64,000 bases of DNA from Nitrospinaceae bacterium (GTDB lineage: Bacteria > Nitrospinota > Nitrospinia > Nitrospinales > Nitrospinaceae). The DNA lies in contig JAJDBJ010000036.1 of NCBI GenBank assembly GCA_029261395.1, positions 55,730 through 119,729 of the forward strand, in the 5' to 3' direction. Positions 41,730 through 50,155 of this stretch are shown in pieces. The position numbers were made by a program, and so were the translations under genes. The notes beneath the pieces are model-generated. The model was not told where the DNA came from and searched no databases. It was given only the letters and a program-made list of their open reading frames with translations. Each line of letters begins with the position of its first letter. Position 1 is the first letter of the stretch.

Positions 41730-42821
41730 ATGAAAATATTGAATATCGTCGGTGCCCGGCCGAACTTCATGAAAATTGCTCCCATTATGGAGCACATGAA
41801 AACGTCCTCCAAAATCACTCCCGTTTTACTCCATACCGGGCAGCATTACGATCAAAACATGAACGACGTTTTTTTTGATCAGTTGGGAATCCCGCGTCCC
41901 GACATTGAGCTGGGGGTGGGTTCTGGCGGGCAGGCCTGGCAGGTCTCAGAGACTCTCCGAAAATTTGACCCGGTGTTGGAAAAGGAATCGCCCGACGCTA
42001 TTCTGGTGGTGGGCGACGTGAATGCCACGGTGGCCTGCGCCCTGTCTGCGTCCTACAAAAAAATTCCGGTGATTCATGTGGAAGCCGGGCTACGGTCCTT
42101 CGACCGGAATATGCCGGAGGAAATCAACCGGGTGGTGACTGATCGTCTTTCCGATCTGTTGTTCATCACCGAACCGAGTGGTCGGGAAAATCTTTTAAAG
42201 GAGGGAACCCCTCCCGAAAAAATTCAGTATGTGGGTAATGTGATGGTGGATACGCTTCTGAAGCATAGGGAGAATGCCGCGCAATCCAGCCGCATTCTGG
42301 ATCAGTTGCAGTTGAAGGAGGGAGGGTATGCGGTGATGACTCTGCATCGGCCTTCCAACGTGGATGCGAAAGAAGTGTTCGCGGGTATTCTGCATGCCGT
42401 GCAAAAAATTTCGAAGCATTTGAAAATTGTGTTTGCCGTGCATCCGCGAACGCGTAGCCGCATCGAGGAGTTCGGTCTGGAAGAATCCGTGAAGTCGTTG
42501 ATCCAACTGGAACCGCAACCGTACCTTGATATGGTTCGACTGATGAGCCAGGCAAAAATGGTGCTGACCGACTCCGGCGGCATCCAGGAGGAGACCACCG
42601 TATTGGGTGTGCCGTGCCTGACTCTTAGAGAAAATACCGAGCGGCCGGTGACCCTGGACGAGGGTACCAATACTCTGGTCGGGACTTCTCCCGAAGTGAT
42701 CGTCCGGGAAGCGGAGCATGTCATCAAAACAGGGGGCAAACAGGGACGATGTCCGGAATTGTGGGACGGGTGTGCCGCTGAGCGTATTGTCCGTTATCTG
42801 GAACAATGGCAACCCCGGTGA
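41730..42821 (+). CDS. wecB: UDP-N-acetylglucosamine 2-epimerase (non-hydrolysing)
   Basis: A 363-residue WecB/MnaA that interconverts UDP-GlcNAc and UDP-ManNAc. The start ATG gives MKILNIVGARPNFMKIAPIM. Other motifs are LLHTGQHYDQNM, VHVEAGLRSFDRNMPEE, TLHRPSNVD and TDSGGIQEET. Length and key residues are normal. The epimerase gene follows 24 bases downstream, and both likely serve surface-polysaccharide synthesis. Confidence 0.94.
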   Translation: MKILNIVGARPNFMKIAPIMEHMKTSSKITPVLLHTGQHYDQNMNDVFFDQLGIPRPDIELGVGSGGQAWQVSETLRKFDPVLEKESPDAILVVGDVNATVACALSASYKKIPVIHVEAGLRSFDRNMPEEINRVVTDRLSDLLFITEPSGRENLLKEGTPPEKIQYVGNVMVDTLLKHRENAAQSSRILDQLQLKEGGYAVMTLHRPSNVDAKEVFAGILHAVQKISKHLKIVFAVHPRTRSRIEEFGLEESVKSLIQLEPQPYLDMVRLMSQAKMVLTDSGGIQEETTVLGVPCLTLRENTERPVTLDEGTNTLVGTSPEVIVREAEHVIKTGGKQGRCPELWDGCAAERIVRYLEQWQPR

Positions 42822-42845
42822 CGAGTTTGAGAAAGGAAGGCTGAG

Positions 42846-43907
42846 TTGGAAATCGCATTGGTTACAGGTTCAGGTGGATTGATCGGATCGGAGGCGGTTC
42901 GTTTTCTGATGGACAAGGGTTTGACTGTCCGGGGAATCGACAACGATATGCGCAGTCAGTTTTTCGGCAAGGAAGCGTCGACGCGCTGGAATCGCGAACG
43001 GCTGGAGAAAGATTTCCCAGACTACAAGCATTATGAATGCGACATCCGCTCTGAAAAAGATATGGAGCGCATCTTCAAGGAATACGGCAAGGACATCAAA
43101 CTGATTGTCCATTGCGCCGCGCAACCGTCGCACGACTGGGCCGCACGCGATCCTCTCACCGATTTTACCGTCAACGCCAACGGCACGCTGGTTCTTTTGG
43201 AGATGACGCGCCGGCATTGCCCGAAGGCGGTGTTCATCAATATTTCCACCAACAAAGTGTACGGCGATACCCCGAACTCACTGCCGCTGGTGGAGCTGGA
43301 ATCGCGTTGGGAAGTCGACGAAAGCCACCCGTATTATCAACGCGGAATCGACGAGTCGATGAGTATCGACCACACCACCCACAGCCTGTTCGGCGTGTCC
43401 AAAGCGGCAGGCGACCTGCTGGTGCAGGAATACGGACGCTATTTCGATATGAAAACCGCCTGCTTTCGCGGCGGGTGTTTGACCGGGTCAGGGCACTCGG
43501 GTACCGAACTGCACGGGTTTCTTTCTTACGTGATGATCTGCACCCTGCAGAAAAAACCGTACACCGTATTCGGCTACAAAGGCAAACAGGTGCGGGACAA
43601 TATTCACAGTTACGATCTGGTGAATGCGCTCTACCATTTTTATCAGAATCCCGGAGTCTCCAAAGTCTATAATATGGGCGGGAGCCGACACAGCAACTGT
43701 TCGATGCTGGAAGCGATTCAACTGTGCGAAGAGATTACCGGGAACAAGCTGGATTGGAACTATGAAGAGCAGAACCGCATCGGGGACCATATCTGGTGGA
43801 TCAGCGATGTCAGTAAATTTAAAAAAGATTATCCCGCCTGGGAATACAAATACGATTTAAGAAAACTGTTCGAAGAAATCCACGACGGCTTGACGCAACG
43901 CATTTAG
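42846..43907 (+). CDS. NAD-dependent sugar epimerase, CDP-paratose 2-epimerase-like
   Basis: A 353-residue extended SDR. The NAD loop is [16 protein letters not shown], followed by [12 protein letters not shown], which is typical of CDP-paratose/CDP-tyvelose 2-epimerases. [15 protein letters not shown] [22 protein letters not shown] and [14 protein letters not shown] also fit. The catalytic Ser/Thr region is STNKVYG, and the YxxxK slot is shifted: HSLFGVSK carries Phe where Tyr might be expected. Start is TTG behind AAGGAAGG. The rest of a CDP-dideoxyhexose pathway is not in the window, so a different substrate is possible. Confidence 0.82.
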   Translation: MEIALVTGSGGLIGSEAVRFLMDKGLTVRGIDNDMRSQFFGKEASTRWNRERLEKDFPDYKHYECDIRSEKDMERIFKEYGKDIKLIVHCAAQPSHDWAARDPLTDFTVNANGTLVLLEMTRRHCPKAVFINISTNKVYGDTPNSLPLVELESRWEVDESHPYYQRGIDESMSIDHTTHSLFGVSKAAGDLLVQEYGRYFDMKTACFRGGCLTGSGHSGTELHGFLSYVMICTLQKKPYTVFGYKGKQVRDNIHSYDLVNALYHFYQNPGVSKVYNMGGSRHSNCSMLEAIQLCEEITGNKLDWNYEEQNRIGDHIWWISDVSKFKKDYPAWEYKYDLRKLFEEIHDGLTQRI

Positions 43908-43939
43908 CGGAGCACATCCCAAACCAACCCCCGAAAATT

Positions 43940-43956
43940 TTGACAGGATAACAGGA
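43940..43956. repeat. 17-bp dispersed repeat, copy 2
   Basis: Identical to the TGACAGGATAACAGGAT at 11867-11883. It lies just after the epimerase gene at the head of a repeat-rich 255-bp spacer. Confidence 0.55.
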
Positions 43957-43988
43957 TAAAATCGGATAAAAGAAGGAAGGACTTTTCT

Positions 43989-44005
43989 CCCCCTTGTGAA
44001 GGGGG
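43989..44005. repeat. CCCCCTT-GTG-AAGGGGG hairpin
   Basis: A perfect 7-bp palindrome with a 3-nt loop in the spacer. Related CTCCCCTT/GGGGAGG hairpins occur at 51643-51660 and about 60271-60290. Confidence 0.5.
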
Positions 44006-44029
44006 CTGGAGGGATTCTTCCTTATGCTT

Positions 44030-44090
44030 TTGTAGTTGCTCGATTTATCGAGCGTCCTTTAAAAGCGCCCCATGAATGGGGCAACTACAA
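44030..44090. repeat. Cloverleaf-like composite palindrome
   Basis: The outer arms TTGTAGTTGC (44030-44039) and GCAACTACAA (44081-44090) are a perfect 10-bp inverted repeat. Inside lie two further hairpins: CTCGA-TTTA-TCGAG (44039-44052) and GCCCCAT-GA-ATGGGGC (44067-44082). The whole could fold into a three-way structure. It is followed by a T-run on the plus strand. It may be a miniature mobile or REP-type element. Confidence 0.6.
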
Positions 44091-44162
44091 TTTTTTCCGA
44101 TGTTCCGTATTTCCTGCTCCTTGTCCCGTTTTTCATCGGTGTTTATCTGTGGTTAATATTGT

Positions 44163-44960
44163 TTAATACGGGTTTTGCGTGATACCGCCATCCACCGTGA
44201 AGTTGGTGGCGGTGATCCACGATGCGTGATCGGATGATAGAAACAAGACCAGTCCCGTCACGTCCTCTGGCATGCCCATGCGTTTCAAGGGGACCGATTG
44301 CGCCGTCCCTCTTTTGATTTCCTCCTCCACTTCGTGAAGCGGTTTTCCGGTTTGCTTCACTGTTTCCTGGGCATCTTTCTCCCACGACCGAGACCACACC
44401 GGGCCGGGAGATACTGAGTTCACCAGAATATGTTCCTCCGCCAGCGTTTGCGCAAGGGACGCGGTGAGGTTGGAGAGTCCCGCTTTCATCGCGCTGTAAT
44501 GGGGAAAGATGGGTGTTGGACGGGAGCCGGCGATAGACGAGATGTTAATGATGCGCGGCGCGCCCGAGTGCTTCAGCGTCGGGATGAACATGCGGCACAA
44601 ACGTACGGCAGGGAGCAGATTGATCTCGAACGAATCCCGCCAATCCTGATCGGTCAGCTCGTGGAAGGTGGCTAGCTTGCCGATGTCGCCAACGTTGTTG
44701 ACCAGTATATCCAGTCCCCCAAGTTGTTCCAGCACGCAGTCGTGAAACTCCTGAAGTTGATCGGGTTGGGTGACGTCCACCGTTTGAAAGAGGTGGCCTT
44801 TTCCTTCCATTTCCTCTTCCAGGGCGTGCAGACGGGGTTGGGTGCGGGCGCATCCGGCCACCCGCGCTCCGGCTTTGCCGAATGCCAGAGCCAGCGCCCG
44901 GCCGATGCCTTCACCAGCGCCGGTAATGAGGACTTTGCGGTCGTTTAAATCCAAATCCAT
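44163..44960 (-). CDS. SDR-family oxidoreductase
   Basis: A 265-residue classical SDR with NADP loop VLITGAGEGIGRALA, the NNVGD structural motif, catalytic Ser in IINISSIAGS, and Tyr/Lys in YSAMKAGLSNLT. The C-terminal SWITATNFTVDGG is typical of FabG-like enzymes. The substrate is not predictable; it is isolated from pathway genes. It is divergent from a small membrane protein gene. Confidence 0.9.
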   Translation of the reverse strand: MDLDLNDRKVLITGAGEGIGRALALAFGKAGARVAGCARTQPRLHALEEEMEGKGHLFQTVDVTQPDQLQEFHDCVLEQLGGLDILVNNVGDIGKLATFHELTDQDWRDSFEINLLPAVRLCRMFIPTLKHSGAPRIINISSIAGSRPTPIFPHYSAMKAGLSNLTASLAQTLAEEHILVNSVSPGPVWSRSWEKDAQETVKQTGKPLHEVEEEIKRGTAQSVPLKRMGMPEDVTGLVLFLSSDHASWITATNFTVDGGITQNPY

Positions 44961-45007
44961 GTTAGAATCCTCCCCTTAAATTAACCTTTAAATCGCAACG
45001 GATTTCC

Positions 45008-45364
45008 ATGTTTGCCAACGTGTTCCCCCAGGTCAGCGATTCGCCCTCCTTGATATGGGTGATAGCCGCCATTATATTTAATATCGGCAACGTCTTCCTG
45101 GGTTTGTACATGACGTTTTTTAAAAAAGAACCCCCCCTGATCCGGACGCATTTGTATCTGTATATCACAATCGTGGTTTGCCTGATTTTGTTTCTGGTGA
45201 TGAACAGCGTCCATTCCGAAAATACAATCTGGGAATACCTGATCGGCCTCTACTTTATCACACTCGTTCCTCTAAGCCGCAAATGGGATGTGCTGATTCA
45301 TGCCCTGGTTTCCATCGTCGGCCTGACCCTCCTGCCGCTATTGATTCTTCTGCAAATGTATTAG
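45008..45364 (+). CDS. Small integral membrane protein
   Basis: A 118-residue hydrophobic protein with about four transmembrane helices: SLIWVIAAIIFNIGNVFLGL, YLYITIVVCLILFLVM, IWEYLIGLYFITLVP and VLIHALVSIVGLTLLPLL. Short charged loops (FKKEPP, SRKWD) suggest an N-out or N-in four-helix topology. I recognise no family. It sits alone between divergent and convergent genes. Confidence 0.7.
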   Translation: MFANVFPQVSDSPSLIWVIAAIIFNIGNVFLGLYMTFFKKEPPLIRTHLYLYITIVVCLILFLVMNSVHSENTIWEYLIGLYFITLVPLSRKWDVLIHALVSIVGLTLLPLLILLQMY

Positions 45365-45435
45365 AAAAGTTTGACAGGACGAAACCTGGATTCTTCGCTA
45401 GAGCTCAGAATGACAGATAAAAGCTTGTGGAGGGG

Positions 45436-45744
45436 TTAAAGATCCTTGAGGGCGACTTTGATGGTGATGTCGCCGTACACTTTGGCGCGGCAACCGAGTT
45501 TCTGGTTGGGCCCGATGCGGTGGAGTTTTTCGATGAAGGAATGGCCGTCGACGTTTTCCAGGGGCTCGACTTCGATCAGGCAGGTGCCGCACAAACCCAT
45601 ACCACGACAATTCAACTGGGCCGCCATACCTTTGTACAGCACGACGTCATTGAACACCGCTCCTTTGCGCAGGTTGGCTCCGTAGCCGACGTTAAACTCT
45701 TTGACTTCGCCGGTGTCTGAATTATGAACGGTGATCTTTGGCAT
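45436..45744 (-). CDS. [2Fe-2S] plant-type ferredoxin
   Basis: A 102-residue ferredoxin starting MPKITVHNSDTGEVKEF. The cluster ligands are C-x5-C-x2-C in NCRGMGLCGTC, with the fourth Cys in LGCRAKV. It lies 112 bases downstream of cysNC on the same strand, so it may supply electrons to sulfite or APS reduction, or to another reductase. That link is inference. Confidence 0.88.
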   Translation of the reverse strand: MPKITVHNSDTGEVKEFNVGYGANLRKGAVFNDVVLYKGMAAQLNCRGMGLCGTCLIEVEPLENVDGHSFIEKLHRIGPNQKLGCRAKVYGDITIKVALKDL

Positions 45745-45855
45745 CAATAACTTTCTGGAATTCCATGAACGAGGCCTTTCGGCCGAAACGAAAGTGCACT
45801 GTGTCACGTCAGAGAAAAAAAGTCAATTTCCTTTTCTCTGGCTTGGTAGGCCCTT

Positions 45856-47685
45856 TTAAATCGAGTAGTTATGGCCGGTCAGGATTTTTTTGTCCTTCAG
45901 GTAATCGAGGACTTTCTGGACCGCGGTTTCATGATTCGCCGCCTCATCGACTGTCAAAACGACCTCCGGTTTGCCTTTCGGGAATTGGTCGCTGGTGACC
46001 TGGATTTCCACAATCGGAGTCGGTTCGATGAGCAGGCTGATGTTCGAATGATCTTCATGGTTGAACACGTTGGAAGTGGAAATGACAACGTGACCGGCAT
46101 CGACGAACAGTTTGGCGACTTCGCCAAAGCGCCGCACCGCTTCCCCGTCGGTGAAATATTTATCCTGATCCATATCCGCGCCGAGTCCTACCTGAATGTT
46201 GCGTCCGTCGAGCAGGTAGCTCTGAAAATTCTGGTGAAATAGTTTTTCTTCCAGTTTGCCCGCGAGATCCGCCTTGCCGACGCCTGATTTCCCGGTGATG
46301 AGAATCATGGCGGCCAGGTGACCGTTGCGGTAGGCCCGCATGTCCGGGGTGACGGCGCCCTTGATCCAATGCGAATCGCGGTAGTGTGCTTCGTCGCGGA
46401 ACTTGTCGATTTCCGACAGCGGTGTGAAGCCGGTGATGATGCCGCCGCCGCACACGTCATACTCGTCCACCAGCACAAACCGTCCGGTTTCAGCGATGTC
46501 GTTGAACAGGTCGAAGGTGATGGGTTGCCGGGTGCGCAGGGTCAACTCCGCGACATCGTTTTTAGCGATGAAATCCTGATCGGGCAGAGTCTCCAGCGTC
46601 GATGCGTCAATCGCCTTGTTGAACTTGGCGACTTCGCATTCCACATTTTGCGTGGCCAGTTTGATGAGATAGGTCTCGCCTTTTTGTAGATGTTTTTTCC
46701 CCATCCAGAAAACGTTCGCATCAAACGTGGTGGTGATGACAGGTGGATCGCTGGCCAGAGTCGCCACGTCCCCGCGCTCCACAAAAATCTGTTCAGTCAA
46801 CGTGATGCCAACGGATTGCGACGCCTCGATGGTGGTGGGTTTATTCTCGACCTCCCAGGTCTCAATCGATTTGATGGTACCTTTTTTGTTGGATGGCGCA
46901 AAGATCACTTCATCGCCGATCTTGGCTGTGCCCGATTCCACGCGTCCGGCGAGGATGCGCCGTTCGTCGAACTTGTACACATCCTGCAGGGGCAGGCGGA
47001 ACGGTTGGTTGACTTCCGGAAGCTTGTCCTCGAACTGGTCCAGCATTTCAAGCACGGTCGGCCCCTGATACCAGGTCATGTTTTCAGAACGGTGGGCGAT
47101 GTTCTCCCCCATTTTTGCTGAGACAGGGATGTACTCCCGCGCCTCCACGCCCATGGAATTGAGAAATTCCGTGTACTCGGCTTTGATCTTATAGAACACC
47201 TCGGCGTCGTGTTTGACCAGATCCATTTTGTTGACCACAACCGCGACCTGTTTCATGCCCAGCAGGCGCAGAAGGTAACCGTGTCGCCGCGACTGTTCCT
47301 GTACGCCTTCATAAGCGTCGATCAGCAGAAGCGCCGCTTCAGCATTGGCCGCTCCGGTGACCATGTTCTTGAGGAATTCCTTGTGACCGGGGGCGTCGAT
47401 GATGACATACGGTCGCTTCTCCGTCTTGAAAAAGATTTGCGACGTGTCGATGGTGATGCCCTGTTCCTGTTCCTCTTCGAGGGCATCGAGAAGAAACGCG
47501 AACTCGAAGACCTTGCCCTGCTGGTCGCAGATATCTTTGATAAAATCCATTTTGCCGGTGGGCAGGCTGTCGGTATCGGCCATCAGGCGGCCCACCAGAG
47601 TGGACTTGCCGTGATCGACATGGCCGACGATGACCAGCTTCATTTGTTTTCCGGACTGAGGCTCTTTGTGGCCGTTACTTCCCAT
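45856..47685 (-). CDS. cysNC: Sulfate adenylyltransferase subunit CysN fused to a degenerate APS kinase (CysC) domain
   Basis: A 609-residue fusion. Residues 1-450 form the GTPase subunit of ATP sulfurylase: IVGHVDHGKSTLVGRL, IDAPGHKEFLKNM and VNKMDLV. Residues 455-609 align with APS kinase but lack key residues. The P-loop GKSGVGKA ends in Ala472 instead of Ser/Thr, and the DGDN motif reads DGRN (493-496). I also cannot find the usual RDPKGLY segment. The kinase half may therefore be inactive. It overlaps the cysD stop by one base (TAATG). Confidence 0.92.
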   Translation of the reverse strand: MGSNGHKEPQSGKQMKLVIVGHVDHGKSTLVGRLMADTDSLPTGKMDFIKDICDQQGKVFEFAFLLDALEEEQEQGITIDTSQIFFKTEKRPYVIIDAPGHKEFLKNMVTGAANAEAALLLIDAYEGVQEQSRRHGYLLRLLGMKQVAVVVNKMDLVKHDAEVFYKIKAEYTEFLNSMGVEAREYIPVSAKMGENIAHRSENMTWYQGPTVLEMLDQFEDKLPEVNQPFRLPLQDVYKFDERRILAGRVESGTAKIGDEVIFAPSNKKGTIKSIETWEVENKPTTIEASQSVGITLTEQIFVERGDVATLASDPPVITTTFDANVFWMGKKHLQKGETYLIKLATQNVECEVAKFNKAIDASTLETLPDQDFIAKNDVAELTLRTRQPITFDLFNDIAETGRFVLVDEYDVCGGGIITGFTPLSEIDKFRDEAHYRDSHWIKGAVTPDMRAYRNGHLAAMILITGKSGVGKADLAGKLEEKLFHQNFQSYLLDGRNIQVGLGADMDQDKYFTDGEAVRRFGEVAKLFVDAGHVVISTSNVFNHEDHSNISLLIEPTPIVEIQVTSDQFPKGKPEVVLTVDEAANHETAVQKVLDYLKDKKILTGHNYSI

Positions 47686-48488
47686 TACATGTACCCTTTT
47701 GCTCGAAGTTTCTGCATGGCGTAGGTGCTTTCCTGATCCTGCGCGCGACCGGACCGTTCGGAAGAGGTGGTGTCCCTCAACTCTTCGATGATCTCGCGGA
47801 CGTTACTGGCTTTGGACTCGATCGATCCCGTACAGGGTGCGCAACCGAGTGAGCGGTATCGTCGGCCTTCTTTATTGGCGAAGTACAGGTCGATGATGGG
47901 GATTTTCTCCCGCTCGATGTATTCCCACACGTTGAGTTCCGTCCAGTGCAGTAACGGATGAATGCGAATATGCGTGCCTTCGGCGAAAGTGGTTTTGAAC
48001 TGGTCCCACAGCTCCGGCGGCTGATCCTTGAAATCCCATTCAAAATCTTTGTTGCGCGGAGAGAAATAACGCTCCTTGGCGCGCGTACCTTCTTCGTCCC
48101 GGCGTATGCCCAGAATAAGACCGGTGTATCCTTCCTGCTCCATAATCTGCAATAGTCCCTGGGTCTTCAATGCATCGCAACAGACGTCGCGGCCTTTTTC
48201 GTGATTCATGCCTTCGTCCAGCGCTTTTTTATTTTGTCCGACGACCAGGTTCAGTCCCCATTTCTGGGCGTACTTGTCGCGGTACTCGATCATTTGTGGA
48301 ATTTTAAAACTGGTGTCGATATGCACCAGCGGGATCGGGCAATGACCTAAAAACGCCTTGCGCGCCAGCCACAACAGGACGGTCGAATCCTTGCCGATCG
48401 ACCACAGCATGGCCAGGTTTTTGAAATTCTTGTACGCTTCGCGCAGGATGTAAACGCTTTGATTTTCGAGTTCAGTTAAATGGTCCAT
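47685..48488 (-). CDS. cysD: Sulfate adenylyltransferase subunit 2
   Basis: The 267-residue catalytic subunit of ATP sulfurylase, forming APS from ATP and sulfate together with CysN. The PP-loop is [18 protein letters not shown]; other motifs are [28 protein letters not shown] and [13 protein letters not shown]. The start ATG gives [14 protein letters not shown] plausible promoter lies about 40 bases upstream. Confidence 0.96.
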   Translation of the reverse strand: MDHLTELENQSVYILREAYKNFKNLAMLWSIGKDSTVLLWLARKAFLGHCPIPLVHIDTSFKIPQMIEYRDKYAQKWGLNLVVGQNKKALDEGMNHEKGRDVCCDALKTQGLLQIMEQEGYTGLILGIRRDEEGTRAKERYFSPRNKDFEWDFKDQPPELWDQFKTTFAEGTHIRIHPLLHWTELNVWEYIEREKIPIIDLYFANKEGRRYRSLGCAPCTGSIESKASNVREIIEELRDTTSSERSGRAQDQESTYAMQKLRAKGYM

Positions 48489-48530
48489 ATCGCTTGTATT
48501 TTTTCCGATGGGGTTGGTTTGTATACCCAC

Positions 48531-48559
48531 ACTCTATCGCTTCGGTACAATAGAATCAA
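48531..48559 (-). promoter_or_regulatory. Promoter of cysD-cysNC
   Basis: On the minus strand TTGATT (48559-48554) and TAGAGT (48536-48531) are 17 bp apart, four of six matches each. The predicted leader is about 36 nt. Confidence 0.4.
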
Positions 48560-48604
48560 GGGTTTTGACAGCCTCAACCATGAAAAATGGAGGTGTGCCT
48601 TAAA

Positions 48605-50155
48605 TTATTTGAAATAGCGCTCGACCACGCTTGGAAACTGACATCGCAGGCAGTTGTTTTGGTTGCGGGTACAGTAATCCTGGTACACCTGCATGAGTCC
48701 CTGCGTTTTCCGATCGCTGTCCAATTCCTTCAGTAATCGCTCCTTGTCGCCCAGAATGTAATGGCTCATAAACCGGATCCACTGATTATCTGCGGTGCGG
48801 GTTTTGGTCTGGAACAGAAGACCCAGTGCTTTTTCGAGAGGCGCTGATTTACTGGCCCGGGCATAGATCAACCCGATTGGCAGAACAATGTTGATGGTGA
48901 TCTCGCGCGACCGATCCCTCCCTATAAGCTGTTGTTTTTTAGAGAGTTTTTTGCCATTCGCTGTGTAGTGCCAGGCCCAGTAATCGTCCGCTTCCAGATT
49001 GAAAAAATGCATGACTTTGTTGCGAGTAGCCCCAGTATATCCCTTCTCCAGAGCAGTGGGAAGGGTCGATTGCAGGCATTCGAGGGTGTCGGCGAACAGC
49101 CCGGTGTCCCAATGCCGGGCAATCAGGTGGCTGAGGGCGGCGACCCGGCGATACGGGAAATTGGCGGGTCGCATTTTGCCAAACTTCCATTCTTTCCGGT
49201 CCATTAGCCGGTCGGAGAACTTTTTCTGGTGTTTCTTCCAGGTTGTCTGCAGGTCCGAAAAATACGTTCGGTCTTTGGCGGATGAGCATTTTGGCAGATC
49301 CGCAAAATCGATGAGACCGGAAACGCCGAACAGCAGAGCCTGGATCAGCCTTATTGTGTTCTCGTAGGAGGATTTCGCCGGGGTGAGTTGGTGGATATCT
49401 GCCAGCGTTACTGTTTCCGCCAGCGTGCGGAAAGGTTGCTTGTTACTGGGGTAGCCCATAGCCTCAGCCACGCCTTCGTAGAAGGTCTGCTCGTACCCCC
49501 TGGTGATAATGCGGTCGTGGAACCGGTCCATCTTGGTCTGGATGCGCGCATCACCGGCGCTCTTCAACAGTGCCGTAAATTTTTCCTGTGACAGGCGGGC
49601 CAGGGGACGGTGGCACAGGCCGGTGTTGAACTGATTGAGCAGAGGATAGCTGTCAAAATCCAACTGTTCGTTCAACTGCAGAATGCCTTGCTTCAGGTAA
49701 TTTTTGAGCTCCAGTTCGTGGATGTGGGGGCGCGACAGATTTTTGGTTTCGTCGACCGGTGTCTCAGCCAGCGGTTTGCGGCCCCGGCCTTTCCACAGGA
49801 ATACGTGCAGGATGACGTTGTCGTATTCGTTGTTGTCTGAATGACCGTGTGCTTTCCAGTCGCAACCGTAAACGTGAAGCTCGACGTCACCCTCGTACAG
49901 TTGTCCGTCGATGCGAATGGCGGCGCTTTTGAAATCCGGTCCGCTCCCAAAATTCCAGTAACCGGGAAAGATGATTTCCAACGGGCGACCGTCGGTGGTT
50001 TTCAGTGCTTCGGATTTAATGAGTTGATCGTTCCACACGCATCGGATGACTTTCTCAGGGACGCGCTCTTCCGGTTCCTCTTCCACGTGGGTGCGGGTGT
50101 AGAGTTGGGTGAACTTCAGGTAGCGATCGGTAAAGGTGTGTTCGTCGGTTTTCAT
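48605..50155 (-). CDS. DUF2851-family protein
   Basis: A 516-residue protein matching the DUF2851 pattern I know. The N-terminal half is beta-rich: TDGRPLEIIFPGYWNFGSGPDF, AAIRIDGQLYEGDVELHVYGCDWKAHGHSDNNEYDNVILHVF in outline. The C-terminal half is helical. Near the C-terminus are four Cys (YCTRNQNNCLRCQFP), perhaps a metal site. Function is unknown. Its start overlaps the cysS stop by four bases (ATGA), so it is coupled to cysS and precedes cysD on the same strand. Confidence 0.85.
   Translation of the reverse strand: MKTDEHTFTDRYLKFTQLYTRTHVEEEPEERVPEKVIRCVWNDQLIKSEALKTTDGRPLEIIFPGYWNFGSGPDFKSAAIRIDGQLYEGDVELHVYGCDWKAHGHSDNNEYDNVILHVFLWKGRGRKPLAETPVDETKNLSRPHIHELELKNYLKQGILQLNEQLDFDSYPLLNQFNTGLCHRPLARLSQEKFTALLKSAGDARIQTKMDRFHDRIITRGYEQTFYEGVAEAMGYPSNKQPFRTLAETVTLADIHQLTPAKSSYENTIRLIQALLFGVSGLIDFADLPKCSSAKDRTYFSDLQTTWKKHQKKFSDRLMDRKEWKFGKMRPANFPYRRVAALSHLIARHWDTGLFADTLECLQSTLPTALEKGYTGATRNKVMHFFNLEADDYWAWHYTANGKKLSKKQQLIGRDRSREITINIVLPIGLIYARASKSAPLEKALGLLFQTKTRTADNQWIRFMSHYILGDKERLLKELDSDRKTQGLMQVYQDYCTRNQNNCLRCQFPSVVERYFK

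Noticed and set aside
43940..43956. TTGACA within the 17-bp repeat as a promoter
   Set aside because: The nearest TAAAAT is only about 11 bp away, too close for a sigma70 promoter, and no plus-strand gene follows.
48563..48568. TTGACA on the plus strand as a promoter
   Set aside because: No suitable -10 follows and no plus-strand gene is downstream; the genes here are on the minus strand.
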